Source: a bacterium
GTDB lineage: Bacteria; Bacillota; Clostridia; Lachnospirales; Lachnospiraceae
Direction of reading: 5' to 3'
Assembly (NCBI GenBank): GCA_023663725.1
Contig: JAMPGX010000015.1
Location: 1-64,000 of the forward strand
DNA: 64,000 nt
Below are positions 1 through 7,974 of the stretch, piece after piece (positions within the stretch are counted from its first letter, which is position 1; each line of letters begins with the position of its first letter). A program made the translations under genes and the position numbers. A model generated the notes under the pieces. It worked only from the letters and a program-made list of their open reading frames with translations. It did not search any database and was not told the origin of the DNA.

Positions 1-2
1 GC

Positions 3-122
3 AGTTCAATGTTCGGTTTTGAGGGCACGGGAAGTAAATACTTCGTATTAACTTCAGTAAATAATGGCACAGATGATACTGTAGATTTTAGGGCTTCATG
101 CAAAGCTTATGGCATTGCATGA
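3..122 (+). CDS. Possible C-terminal end of a gene cut by the left edge
   Basis: One frame is open from the left edge to a TGA at 120-122 and gives 39 residues ending SCKAYGIA. No family is recognised. The stop codon sits inside the 3' arm of the terminator hairpin at 93-125. That is possible for a compact 3' end but also casts doubt on whether this is a real coding end. Without the upstream sequence it cannot be settled. Confidence 0.3.
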   Translation, partial: SSMFGFEGTGSKYFVLTSVNNGTDDTVDFRASCKAYGIA

Positions 123-133
123 AGCATGTTTTT
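93..133 (+). terminator. Intrinsic terminator of an upstream transcript
   Basis: A perfect 11-bp stem, GCTTCATGCAA (93-103) with TTGCATGAAGC (115-125), encloses an 11-nt loop. A T-rich run starts at 129. It ends a transcript entering from the left and separates it from cheV. Confidence 0.7.
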
Positions 134-313
134 GTTCTGTGAATGGGTAAAACATATGTTAAGAAAGGCTTTTAACCATTTAAAGGACGGATAGAGCAAA
201 AATATATTACCACATCGGACAAATATTTCTATTATAAAGCCGCTCATGTTTTTGAAAAGGAAATAAAAATTTTGAGAATTTTTCAGATAATAGTATTTTT
301 TTTAAAGAAGATA

Positions 314-322
314 TGTTATAAT
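314..322 (+). promoter_or_regulatory. Extended -10 promoter for cheV
   Basis: TGTTATAAT at 314-322 is a consensus -10 (TATAAT 317-322) with the TG extension. No good -35 is visible at 17-18 nt, which is common for extended -10 promoters. It lies about 57 nt before the cheV start. Confidence 0.55.
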
Positions 323-378
323 GTTTCCAGCAAGTCACTTAAAGACTTATGGGCATAATAGTGTGTGAGGTGGAAAAG

Positions 379-1281
379 ATGGATTCAAAAATTTTACTGG
401 AAAACGGAACAAATGAACTGGAAATTCTGGAATTTATTGTTGATGGGAATTATTATGGCATCAATGTGGCCAAGGTAAAGGAAATTATTGGTTACCTGGA
501 GCCTACGCCGATTCCCAATTCCCATCCCAGCATTGAAGGCGTGTTTATGCCGAGAGATCGGATGATCACAGCGATTGATTTGAGAAATTGCCTGCAGAGA
601 GGCCAGATGGAGAAAAAGGGATTATTTATTATCACAAATTTCAACAAGCTGGATATTGCTTTTCATGTGGAACAGGTAGTTGGCATACATAGAGTGACTT
701 GGAAAGATATTATTACGCCAAATGCGACATTGTCTGATGCAGAGAGCGGTGCGACAAGCGGTATTATCAAGATTAATGACAAATTGATTGTGATTCTTGA
801 TTTTGAGAAAATTGTGACAGATATTTCTCCAGAGACAGGTTTGAAGATTTCTGAGATTGCAGATCTGGGACCTCGTGAGAGAAGTTCGGTGCCCATATTG
901 ATTGCGGAGGATTCTCTGCTTTTGAATAAGCTGATAGTGGATTGTCTGAACAAAGCGGGATATACGAATATTACCCACACTGCCAACGGTCAGGAGGCTT
1001 ACGATTATATCATGGCTGGTGTGGCTGCCGGCAATCTTGATCAGAGAGTAAAGTGCTTGATCACAGATATCGAAATGCCGCAGATGGATGGGCATCGCCT
1101 GGTTAAACTGCTGAAGGATGATGACAATACAAAACATATCCCGATCATTATCTTTTCTTCCCTGGTAAATGAAGAGATGCGAAGAAAGGGAGAGGCTCTG
1201 GGAGCGGACAAGCAACTGTCAAAGCCAGAAATTGTCAACCTGGTTCACGCGATTGATGAGCTGATCAATGTTTCGGAATAA
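379..1281 (+). CDS. cheV: Chemotaxis coupling protein CheV (CheW domain + receiver)
   Basis: Couples chemoreceptors to the CheA kinase and is itself phosphorylated, in the cytoplasmic receptor array. About residues 13-160 form a CheW-like domain and about 175-300 a response-regulator receiver. The expected phospho-acceptor is Asp230 in ITDIEMPQMDG, with the conserved Lys in the C-terminal SKPE. The start at 379 is chosen because GTGAGGTGG lies just upstream; an ATG at 349 has no good ribosome site. Length (300 aa) is normal for CheV. No other chemotaxis or flagellar gene is in the window, so this is a detached copy with its own promoter and terminator. Confidence 0.9.
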   Translation: MDSKILLENGTNELEILEFIVDGNYYGINVAKVKEIIGYLEPTPIPNSHPSIEGVFMPRDRMITAIDLRNCLQRGQMEKKGLFIITNFNKLDIAFHVEQVVGIHRVTWKDIITPNATLSDAESGATSGIIKINDKLIVILDFEKIVTDISPETGLKISEIADLGPRERSSVPILIAEDSLLLNKLIVDCLNKAGYTNITHTANGQEAYDYIMAGVAAGNLDQRVKCLITDIEMPQMDGHRLVKLLKDDDNTKHIPIIIFSSLVNEEMRRKGEALGADKQLSKPEIVNLVHAIDELINVSE

Positions 1282-1283
1282 GA

Positions 1284-1310
1284 AAAAGGCCGGGGTTCCC
1301 GGCTTTTTTT
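1284..1310 (+). terminator. Intrinsic terminator after cheV
   Basis: Stem GCCGGG (1289-1294) with CCCGGC (1298-1303), 3-nt loop, followed by seven T (1304-1310) and preceded by an A-run. It begins three bases after the cheV stop. Confidence 0.85.
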
Positions 1311-2093
1311 ATGAAAAGGCGGATGTGGAGTGTGGATGAAAAAATTTTGAAAATGCTGCAAGATTCAGAAATGCTCTTGGTTGGAATAGGAGAGGAATTT
1401 GAGGAGAGAGAGTATTTAAGGACTCAGCAGGATTATGAAAGTGGCGCGGCGTACTTGGGCCAGATGAATCGCCCCGACCTGTTACCATTGTTGTCAGACA
1501 GAATGGCTATGTCCGGTGGGAGAGCGGTTGAGGCGCTTAAGGGCTTGCAGCGGATTATAGCGGATATGGATTTTTTCCTGATCGCTACTTGCCAGACAGA
1601 TATATTGAAGCATGCAGGCTTTCCAGAAGAGCGGACGGTGAGCCCTTGCGGTACTCTGAGAAAAAAACAATGCATCTGTGGCTGTGAACAAAGTCTTACA
1701 GAAACAGGGGCCTCTGAGCGGGAAGATATGTTTAATGCAATTCTTGACAGAAAAGAGTTGACGGACATTCTGGGACGTTGTCCGTATTGTGATGGCGAGA
1801 TGGGTTTCAATAATACATATTTGGAGAAGTATTTAGAGAACGGTTATCTGGAGAATTGGAGCAGATATACGGGATGGCTACAGAGAACCCTGAATCGGAA
1901 GTTATGCATTCTTGAGTTAGGGGTAAATATGGATTATCCGCAAATCATACGATTCCCCTTTGAAAAAGTGGGTTATTATAATCGAAAAGCATCATTTGTT
2001 CGCGTAAATCAAAGATTATATCAGTTACCTCCGGAGTTGCATGACAAGGGGATATCAATAGCGAAGAATTCTGTTGACTGGTTGCATGAGTAA
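1311..2093 (+). CDS. SIR2-like (NAD-dependent deacetylase-type) protein
   Basis: Probably a divergent member of the SIR2 silent-information-regulator group found in Lachnospiraceae. Visible marks are an early LLVGIGEEF stretch where the nucleotide-binding loop would lie, cysteine pairs (CICGC near residue 122 and CPYCDG near residue 163) that could hold zinc, and a C-terminal block, ELGVNMDYPQIIRFPFEK, of the kind seen in that family. The usual GAG/NIDG/HG sirtuin motifs are not obvious, so enzymatic activity is unproven. The start is uncertain: the ATG at 1311 directly abuts the cheV terminator T-run and has no ribosome site, while GTG at 1332 has AGGCGG nine bases upstream. Confidence 0.55.
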   Translation: MKRRMWSVDEKILKMLQDSEMLLVGIGEEFEEREYLRTQQDYESGAAYLGQMNRPDLLPLLSDRMAMSGGRAVEALKGLQRIIADMDFFLIATCQTDILKHAGFPEERTVSPCGTLRKKQCICGCEQSLTETGASEREDMFNAILDRKELTDILGRCPYCDGEMGFNNTYLEKYLENGYLENWSRYTGWLQRTLNRKLCILELGVNMDYPQIIRFPFEKVGYYNRKASFVRVNQRLYQLPPELHDKGISIAKNSVDWLHE

Positions 2094-2125
2094 GAGATAT
2101 TATAAGAGTGATACAAAATAAATGA

Positions 2126-2153
2126 TTGTCAATCACGTTTGGCGGGATAAGAT
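2126..2153 (+). promoter_or_regulatory. Candidate promoter for the acidic repeat membrane protein
   Basis: TTGTCA at 2126-2131, a 16-nt spacer and TAAGAT at 2148-2153. It is a moderate match to the housekeeping consensus, about 90 nt before the start at 2244. Confidence 0.35.
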
Positions 2154-2243
2154 AATCAGTGTATACGCCATGCGTGATGAATGAACAATCCTAATAGGGT
2201 AAAAAACAGGAAAGGTGTGCTGTAGGCACAGTCAGGATGGCAT

Positions 2244-4475
2244 ATGGATTCGAATGAAGAGTATTTAGATCAATTATTGAAATCTTTGACAGAAGACAAT
2301 TCTTCTGCGCCAAGGGGAATGGATGACTTGGATGACGTAGATGATGGAATAGAGGATTTACTCAATCAATTCTCCGATGATATGCATAATGTGCCAGAAG
2401 AATTAATCAGTGGGCTGCTCGGCGGTTCAGATAATTCGTTGGGAAGCGCAGCATCCGAGATGCCGGAGGCTGTTGAAGAATTGTCGGGTGAGGCGGATGG
2501 AGCGCCAGAGCTGTCGGCTGGACAATTATTTGAGGAATCGTCGGGGACGTCAGAGGAAGCAACCGAGGAATTGTTCAGTGAGTTAGAGGGGATGCCAGAG
2601 ACAGCCGAAGAATTGTCGGGCGAGGAGGCTGGACAATTACTTGATGAGACGGCGGGTATGTCGGAGATGTCAGATGGAGAACTGTCTGATGAGTCAGAAG
2701 GGATACCGGAGATGTCATCCGGAGGATTATCTGATGGATTAGAGAGCCTGTCTGAGATGTCAGTTGGAGAACTGTCTGATGAGTCAGAAGGGATATCGGA
2801 GATGTCATCCGGAGAATTGTCCGATGGATTAGAGGGCCTGTCTGAGTTGTCAGCTGGAGAGCAGCCTGAAGACTTAGAGGGCCTGGCGGAGATGTCATCC
2901 GGAGAACTTTCTGACGGGTTAGAGAGCTTATCGGAATTGTTAGGCGGAGAACAGCCTGAAGAGTCAGAGGGGATACCGGAGATGCCAGCTAATGAACCGT
3001 CTGAGGAGTCAGAGGAGCTGGCGGTTGGAGAACTGTCTGACGAGTTAGTGGATATGCTGGAGGAGTCAGCTGAAGAACTGCCTGATGAGTCTCCTCTTGA
3101 TTTGGATAGTATATTAAATGATATGTCTGGCGAACTGGAGGATGACACTGACGAGTCGGTACAGGAGACTCCGAATGATGCCATATATGACACTGCTGAT
3201 TCGAGTGAGGCGTCGGACGATCTTAGTAGCCTTTTGGATAGTTTGAGTGCAGAGGGCGATGAGGATGTTCAGGAGATTTCGGATTTGCTGGCTAAGGCGG
3301 ACAATGACGAGCCTATTGCCGACATGATGGATTCTCTCTTTCAGGAAATGAGTGATGACGCGGAGGAGCAACCGCGCAGAAAAAAGCGAAAAAAGAAAGA
3401 GCGGGTAAAGAAGGAGAAAAAATCCAGGCGGCGGGGAAAAAAGCAGGGGATACAGGATATTGCGGACAGCCTGCCCAAGGAGGATGCCGAAGAGCAGATT
3501 GATGAAGTACAGCAGCAGATGGATGCCATCTTGTCCGCGGAAGAAACGCAAGGGAAAAAGAAACAGGGATTTTTTGGAAAGTTGGCGAATGTTCTGTTTC
3601 AGGAGGAAGAGGAGACGGAAGATCCAGCTGATCTGATAAGCGATGAGAACGGTGCGATTATGGAGCAGTTGGATAAGGAGGAACAGAAAAAGTCCAAGGG
3701 AAAGAAGAAAAAAACAGATAAAAAGGGCAAGGGTAAAAAGGCTGGCAATACGGAAGAAGAAGATGAGTTTGACGAGGAGGCATCTGATACCGGAAAAAAG
3801 AAAAAAGTAAAAAAGCCTAAAAAAGAAAAGCCTCCTGTTTCTGTGGAAGAATTGCTTCCTGGCCCCAAACTGTCAATCAGGAAAGCGCTGCCCATCGTAA
3901 TTGTAGCTTTGACTTGTTGTGCGGCATTTGTGATGATTAGTCATTTATATATCAATCATGTCAATAAAACGCAGGCAGAGAACGCTTATTATGCGGGGGA
4001 CTACCTGAAGTGTTATGAATTATTGTTTGGCCAGGATATGAATGAAAGTCAGTCGGTCATGTTTCATAAATCCGAGCTGATTCTGCAGATGGAGCGAGCA
4101 AAGGGTAACTATCTGAGACTGGTGTTGGAAGAGAAGAAGCTTGAGGCGCTTGATTATCTGGTACAGTTTATCGGCAATAAGGAGGCCGTGTACCAGAAAG
4201 GGCTGGAATGGGGCTGTCTGGACACGGTGGAGGAAACCTACTTGGGGATGTTGAGCCTGCTTCGCACGAACTATGGGCTGGAAGAAGAGCAGGCATTGGA
4301 AATTGTGGCGTTGAAGAAGGATATCGACTATACGGTGGCTCTGATGGAGGTTCTGGAGGGATTTGATAACGCGGAAGCCAATGCGGAGGGAGAGGATCAG
4401 CAGTCCCCCTATGAGGATCTTCTGCCGGAGGAAGAGGAAATCTCGGATACGTCATTTGTGGACTCCGTCGAATAA
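2244..4475 (+). CDS. Acidic, repeat-rich single-pass membrane protein of unknown function
   Basis: No family recognised. The 743-residue protein has a long acidic N-terminal part (about 1-370), two very basic lysine-rich stretches (about 374-397 and 470-535), one membrane segment at about 549-570 (LPIVIVALTCCAAF) and a C-terminal domain of about 170 residues with a helical, TPR-like look. There is no signal peptide, so the charged part should be cytoplasmic and the C-terminus outside. Residues 143-260 are tandem 15-residue units of the type SSGELSDGLEGLSEL, encoded by 45-bp repeats. The charged region is low-complexity and probably disordered. It lies downstream of cheV and the SIR2-like gene and 45 bases before hisH. 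Confidence 0.8.
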   Translation: MDSNEEYLDQLLKSLTEDNSSAPRGMDDLDDVDDGIEDLLNQFSDDMHNVPEELISGLLGGSDNSLGSAASEMPEAVEELSGEADGAPELSAGQLFEESSGTSEEATEELFSELEGMPETAEELSGEEAGQLLDETAGMSEMSDGELSDESEGIPEMSSGGLSDGLESLSEMSVGELSDESEGISEMSSGELSDGLEGLSELSAGEQPEDLEGLAEMSSGELSDGLESLSELLGGEQPEESEGIPEMPANEPSEESEELAVGELSDELVDMLEESAEELPDESPLDLDSILNDMSGELEDDTDESVQETPNDAIYDTADSSEASDDLSSLLDSLSAEGDEDVQEISDLLAKADNDEPIADMMDSLFQEMSDDAEEQPRRKKRKKKERVKKEKKSRRRGKKQGIQDIADSLPKEDAEEQIDEVQQQMDAILSAEETQGKKKQGFFGKLANVLFQEEEETEDPADLISDENGAIMEQLDKEEQKKSKGKKKKTDKKGKGKKAGNTEEEDEFDEEASDTGKKKKVKKPKKEKPPVSVEELLPGPKLSIRKALPIVIVALTCCAAFVMISHLYINHVNKTQAENAYYAGDYLKCYELLFGQDMNESQSVMFHKSELILQMERAKGNYLRLVLEEKKLEALDYLVQFIGNKEAVYQKGLEWGCLDTVEETYLGMLSLLRTNYGLEEEQALEIVALKKDIDYTVALMEVLEGFDNAEANAEGEDQQSPYEDLLPEEEEISDTSFVDSVE
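2670..3023 (+). repeat. 45-bp in-frame tandem repeats in the acidic protein gene
   Basis: About eight imperfect units of 45 bp encode 15-residue blocks. GELSDG/ESEG-type units alternate with LEGLSEM/GEQPEE-type units. Shorter degenerate relatives occur upstream from about 2440. The period keeps the frame, so copy number can change without breaking the gene. Confidence 0.7.
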
Positions 4476-4520
4476 GTTCGAGTCAATGATAGGCTTGGCC
4501 AGAGAGAGTGGATAGAATAT

Positions 4521-5141
4521 ATGATTGCGATATTAGACTACGACGCAGGGAATATTAAGAGCGTGGAGAAGGCGTTGCTTGCGCTGGGAGAAAAGGCTAC
4601 AGTCACCAGGGATTCGGAGGTAATCCTCAAGGCGGACGGTGTGATCTTGCCTGGGGTAGGCGCTTTTGGGGACGCTATGAAAAGGCTTGAAGCCTATGGC
4701 CTGGTGGAAACAATAGGTCAGGTGGTTAGACGACAGATTCCTTTTTTGGGTATATGTCTTGGATTGCAGCTGATGTTTGACAGCAGTGAGGAGAGTCCGG
4801 GAGTACGGGGGCTGGGACTGTTGCCAGGTCGGATTGTACGGATTCCGGATGACGGCGGGCTCAAGGTGCCACATATAGGTTGGAATAATCTGAAATACCC
4901 TCATGAAGGACGCCTGTTCAGAGGGCTTCCAGAGGATGTATATGTTTATTTTGTGCATTCCTATTATCTGCAGGCCCAGGAGGAAAGCATTGTTAAGGCT
5001 GTCACAGAATATGGGGCGCTGATTCATGCGTCTGTGGAAAAGGATAATTTATTTGCCTGCCAGTTTCATCCGGAGAAGAGCTCTGGCGTAGGGATGAAGA
5101 TTCTGGGCAATTTTATTGAAGTGGTAGAGGGTAGACTGTAG
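4521..5141 (+). CDS. hisH: Imidazole glycerol phosphate synthase, glutaminase subunit
   Basis: Hydrolyses glutamine and passes ammonia to HisF for histidine biosynthesis; cytoplasmic heterodimer. It is a class I glutamine amidotransferase: nucleophile Cys79 in GICLGLQ, with His183 and Glu185 in FHPEKS completing the triad. The oxyanion-loop PGVGAFG is present. Length 206 aa is typical. hisF follows, with its likely start 72 bases after the hisH stop, as expected for the pair. The rest of the his operon is not in the window. Confidence 0.95.
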   Translation: MIAILDYDAGNIKSVEKALLALGEKATVTRDSEVILKADGVILPGVGAFGDAMKRLEAYGLVETIGQVVRRQIPFLGICLGLQLMFDSSEESPGVRGLGLLPGRIVRIPDDGGLKVPHIGWNNLKYPHEGRLFRGLPEDVYVYFVHSYYLQAQEESIVKAVTEYGALIHASVEKDNLFACQFHPEKSSGVGMKILGNFIEVVEGRL

Positions 5142-5213
5142 AAGCTTATCGGCGTGGCGACTATGAAGAAGTGCAGTATCGCAAGCAGGCTTGCGATATG
5201 CGGGGGTATAGGC

Positions 5214-5978
5214 ATGCATACGAAAAGAATTATTCCCTGCCTGGATGTAAAGGATGGCAGGGTGGTAAAATGTGTGAATTTTTTGAATCCCAGAGATGCG
5301 GGAGACCCAGCGGAGACTGCCGCTGCCTATGACAGAGAGGGCGCGGATGAATTGGTCTTTCTGGATATCAATGCATCTGCGGATAGTCGGGCTACGCAAT
5401 TGCAGTGGGTGCGTCAGGTGGCCGGCAAGGTGTTCATCCCCTTTACTGTGGGGGGCGGTATCCGCACAGTGGAGGATTTTCGGGCTATTCTGCGGGAGGG
5501 AGCGGACAAGATCGCAGTGAATTCCGCCGCCATCATGAATCCCCAACTGATCAGCGATGCGGCGGATAAGTTTGGCAGTCAGTGCGTGGTGGTGGCGATA
5601 GATGCCAAGCGCCGCGCTGACGGCAGTGGCTGGAATATATATAAGAACGGCGGGCGCGTGGATATGGGTATGGACGCGCTGGAATGGGTAGTAAGAGCGG
5701 AGCAGCTGGGGGCGGGCGAGATCCTGCTGACCAGCATGGACGGGGATGGCACTAAGGAAGGATATGATCTGGAGCTGACCAGGGCAGTGGCGGATGCGGT
5801 AAAGATACCGGTCATTGCCTCCGGTGGCGCCGGTAAGCTGGAACATTTCTATGAGGCGTTGGTGGAGGCGGGAGCCGAGGCAGTGCTGGCGGCCTCTCTG
5901 TTTCATTATCGGGAACTGGAGATACGGGATGTGAAGGAATATCTGCATTCACGAGGGGTATCCGTGCGCATGACCTGA
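5214..5978 (+). CDS. hisF: Imidazole glycerol phosphate synthase, cyclase subunit
   Basis: Forms imidazole glycerol phosphate and AICAR from PRFAR and ammonia supplied by HisH. It is a (beta/alpha)8 barrel. From the start at 5214 the catalytic aspartates fall at Asp11 (CLDVKDG) and Asp130 (AIDAKR), the canonical positions. Phosphate-binding loops VGGGIR and ASGGAG are present. The ATG at 5154 would add 20 unrelated residues, while 5214 has GGGGGT just upstream, so 5214 is preferred. Length 254 aa is normal. Confidence 0.95.
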   Translation: MHTKRIIPCLDVKDGRVVKCVNFLNPRDAGDPAETAAAYDREGADELVFLDINASADSRATQLQWVRQVAGKVFIPFTVGGGIRTVEDFRAILREGADKIAVNSAAIMNPQLISDAADKFGSQCVVVAIDAKRRADGSGWNIYKNGGRVDMGMDALEWVVRAEQLGAGEILLTSMDGDGTKEGYDLELTRAVADAVKIPVIASGGAGKLEHFYEALVEAGAEAVLAASLFHYRELEIRDVKEYLHSRGVSVRMT

Positions 5979-6048
5979 TTGTTCGGGTAAGGATAAGAGG
6001 AATTTGCTCGTTGTTGATAGCAGTTTTTCAGAAGAAGGAAGAAAAGAT

Positions 6049-6723
6049 ATGGCGATGATAACAAATGATTGGCTGACGGAGCTTAGCCCTGAATTTCACA
6101 AACCCTATTATGCGAAGCTGTTTCAGTTTGTGAAGGATGAGTACAACAGCGCTCAGATATTTCCGCCGGCAGACGACATTTTTAACGCGTTTCACTTGAC
6201 CCCCTTAAGCCAGGTGAAAGTGGTAATATTGGGGCAGGATCCCTACCACAATGTAGGACAGGCCCATGGACTGTGCTTCTCAGTCCGGCCGGAGGTGGAC
6301 ATTCCACCGTCTCTGGTGAATATCTATAAGGAGCTGCAGGATGACCTGGGTTGCAGGATTCCCAACAACGGCTATCTGGTAAAATGGGCCAGACAGGGTG
6401 TGCTGATGCTCAACACGGTGTTGACGGTTCGGGCGCATATGGCTAATTCCCATCGGGGAAAGGGCTGGGAGGAGTTCACGGACGCGGCCATAGCAGCCCT
6501 GAACAGGCAGGATAGGCCCATTGTGTATATCCTGTGGGGCAGGCCGGCACAGACGAAGGAGAGGATGCTGAACAATCCCAATCATCTGATCCTGAAAGCG
6601 CCGCATCCCAGCCCGCTCTCAGCGTATAACGGCTTTTTCGGCAGCAAACCGTTCAGCCAGACCAACCGATTCCTTGAGGAGCATGGGGAGAAGCCGATAG
6701 ACTGGCAGATCGAGGATGTATAG
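6049..6723 (+). CDS. ung: Uracil-DNA glycosylase (family 1)
   Basis: Removes uracil from DNA as the first step of base excision repair. Family 1 motifs are intact: GQDPYH with catalytic Asp64, the uracil-binding LLNTVLTV-like block near 120 and HPSPLSAYNGFFG with His186. Length 224 aa is typical. The start at 6049 has a GAAGGAAGAAAAG ribosome site; an upstream TTG at 6004 in the same frame lacks one. Confidence 0.95.
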   Translation: MAMITNDWLTELSPEFHKPYYAKLFQFVKDEYNSAQIFPPADDIFNAFHLTPLSQVKVVILGQDPYHNVGQAHGLCFSVRPEVDIPPSLVNIYKELQDDLGCRIPNNGYLVKWARQGVLMLNTVLTVRAHMANSHRGKGWEEFTDAAIAALNRQDRPIVYILWGRPAQTKERMLNNPNHLILKAPHPSPLSAYNGFFGSKPFSQTNRFLEEHGEKPIDWQIEDV

Positions 6724-6800
6724 GGAATTTCCGATCTTGAACGGAGGCTTTTGCCGCCGCTGGGATGTGAAGAGAATGAAACAGGATAGAGGAGGACAGA

Positions 6801-7787
6801 ATGGTTAAGATCAGAATAGCAATATTGGGATATGGCAATCTGGGCAGAGGCGTTGAAGGCGCCGTGTGCCAGAATGAAGATATGGAGCTGGTGGCAGTGT
6901 TTACTCGCCGTGATCCTGCCAGTGTAAAGACAATTAGCGGCGCGCCTGTATACAGTGTCCGGTTGTTGCAGGAGAAAAAGGATGAGATAGATGTGCTGAT
7001 GCTCTGCGGTGGCTCTGCTACAGATCTGCCCAGGCAGACTCCTGAATATGCAGGATGCTTTAACGTGGTAGACAGCTTTGATACGCATGCCAGAATTCCA
7101 GAGCATTTTGAGGCAGTGGATCGGGCAGCCAGAGAGGGCGGCAAGGTGGCTTTGATTTCTGTTGGCTGGGACCCAGGGATGTTCTCTCTAAACCGCTTGT
7201 ATGCCAACGCGATCCTGCAAAACGGCAAGGATTACACATTCTGGGGTAAGGGAGTCAGCCAGGGACATTCGGATGCAATTCGGCGCATCGAGGGGGTAAA
7301 GGACGCCAAACAGTATACGATCCCGGTGGAGGCGGCGCTGGAGGCTGTACGCGCCTGTGAGAATCCTGAGCTGACGACCAGGCAGAAACACACAAGAGAG
7401 TGTTTTGTGGTGGCTGAAGAGGGAGCAGATCTGGCGCGGATTGAGCAAGAGATTAAGACGATGCCCAATTATTTCGCGGATTATGACACTACGGTGCATT
7501 TTGTCACGCAGGAGGAGCTTGCAAGAGACCACGCTGGAATTCCTCATGGTGGATTGGTGCTGCGCACCGGCAAGACAGGAGTGAACGGAGAGCATAACCA
7601 TGTGATTGAATACAGCCTGAAGCTGGACTCCAACCCTGAGTTCACGGCCTGTGTGCTGACAGCCTACGCGCGAGCGGTCTTTCGCATGAATGGGCAGGGG
7701 ATATCGGGCTGCAAGACTGTGTTTGATGTGGCGCCGGCCTATCTGAGTCCTTTGAGCCCCAGCGAGCAGAGAGTACATTTTCTGTGA
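6801..7787 (+). CDS. ddh: meso-Diaminopimelate D-dehydrogenase
   Basis: NADPH-dependent enzyme that makes meso-diaminopimelate from tetrahydrodipicolinate in one step, for lysine and peptidoglycan synthesis. The N-terminal Rossmann loop GYGNLGRGVEGAV and the later SVGWDPGMFSLNR and SQGHSDAIRRIEGV blocks are typical of the family. Length 328 aa matches. An AGGAGG site (6790-6795) lies just upstream. It is followed by lysA and an LD-carboxypeptidase, so the three genes form a diaminopimelate-centred group. Confidence 0.93.
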   Translation: MVKIRIAILGYGNLGRGVEGAVCQNEDMELVAVFTRRDPASVKTISGAPVYSVRLLQEKKDEIDVLMLCGGSATDLPRQTPEYAGCFNVVDSFDTHARIPEHFEAVDRAAREGGKVALISVGWDPGMFSLNRLYANAILQNGKDYTFWGKGVSQGHSDAIRRIEGVKDAKQYTIPVEAALEAVRACENPELTTRQKHTRECFVVAEEGADLARIEQEIKTMPNYFADYDTTVHFVTQEELARDHAGIPHGGLVLRTGKTGVNGEHNHVIEYSLKLDSNPEFTACVLTAYARAVFRMNGQGISGCKTVFDVAPAYLSPLSPSEQRVHFL

Positions 7788-7793
7788 GCAAAA

Positions 7794-7947
7794 GATTGTC
7801 TGATTTTTACTGACACATGTCGCACAATCGGACAACACGTGCCGGACAGGAAGGAAAATCTGATTGTTCGTGAATATAACAGCGATTGACAGCGATGTAC
7901 AGAATACGGATAGAGGCGATAAATGAGCCAGCATATGTGTAGCTGGC
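7794..7947 (+). promoter_or_regulatory. Leader of lysA with competing and simple hairpins
   Basis: GATTGT (7794-7799) can pair with ACAATC (7824-7829). The latter is also part of ACAATCGGA (7824-7832), which can pair with TCTGATTGT (7859-7867), one G-U included. The two pairings exclude each other. A further hairpin, GCCAGC (7927-7932) with GCTGGC (7942-7947), lies 27 nt before the lysA start. No lysine-riboswitch core and no T-run are visible, so a regulatory role is only possible. Confidence 0.25.
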
Positions 7948-7974
7948 GTCAGAATTATGCGGAAAAGAGGAACA

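Noticed and set aside
2366..3193. Long minus-strand serine-rich frame opposite the acidic repeat region
   Set aside because: It is the shadow of the GAG/TCX-rich repeat on the other strand. It has no ribosome site and lies wholly inside the + strand gene.
5154..5213. hisF start at 5154
   Set aside because: It adds 20 residues absent from the family and shifts the catalytic aspartates from positions 11 and 130.
7788..7974. Possible lysine riboswitch before lysA
   Set aside because: The region is about the right length, but the conserved core sequences and five-helix layout are not visible.
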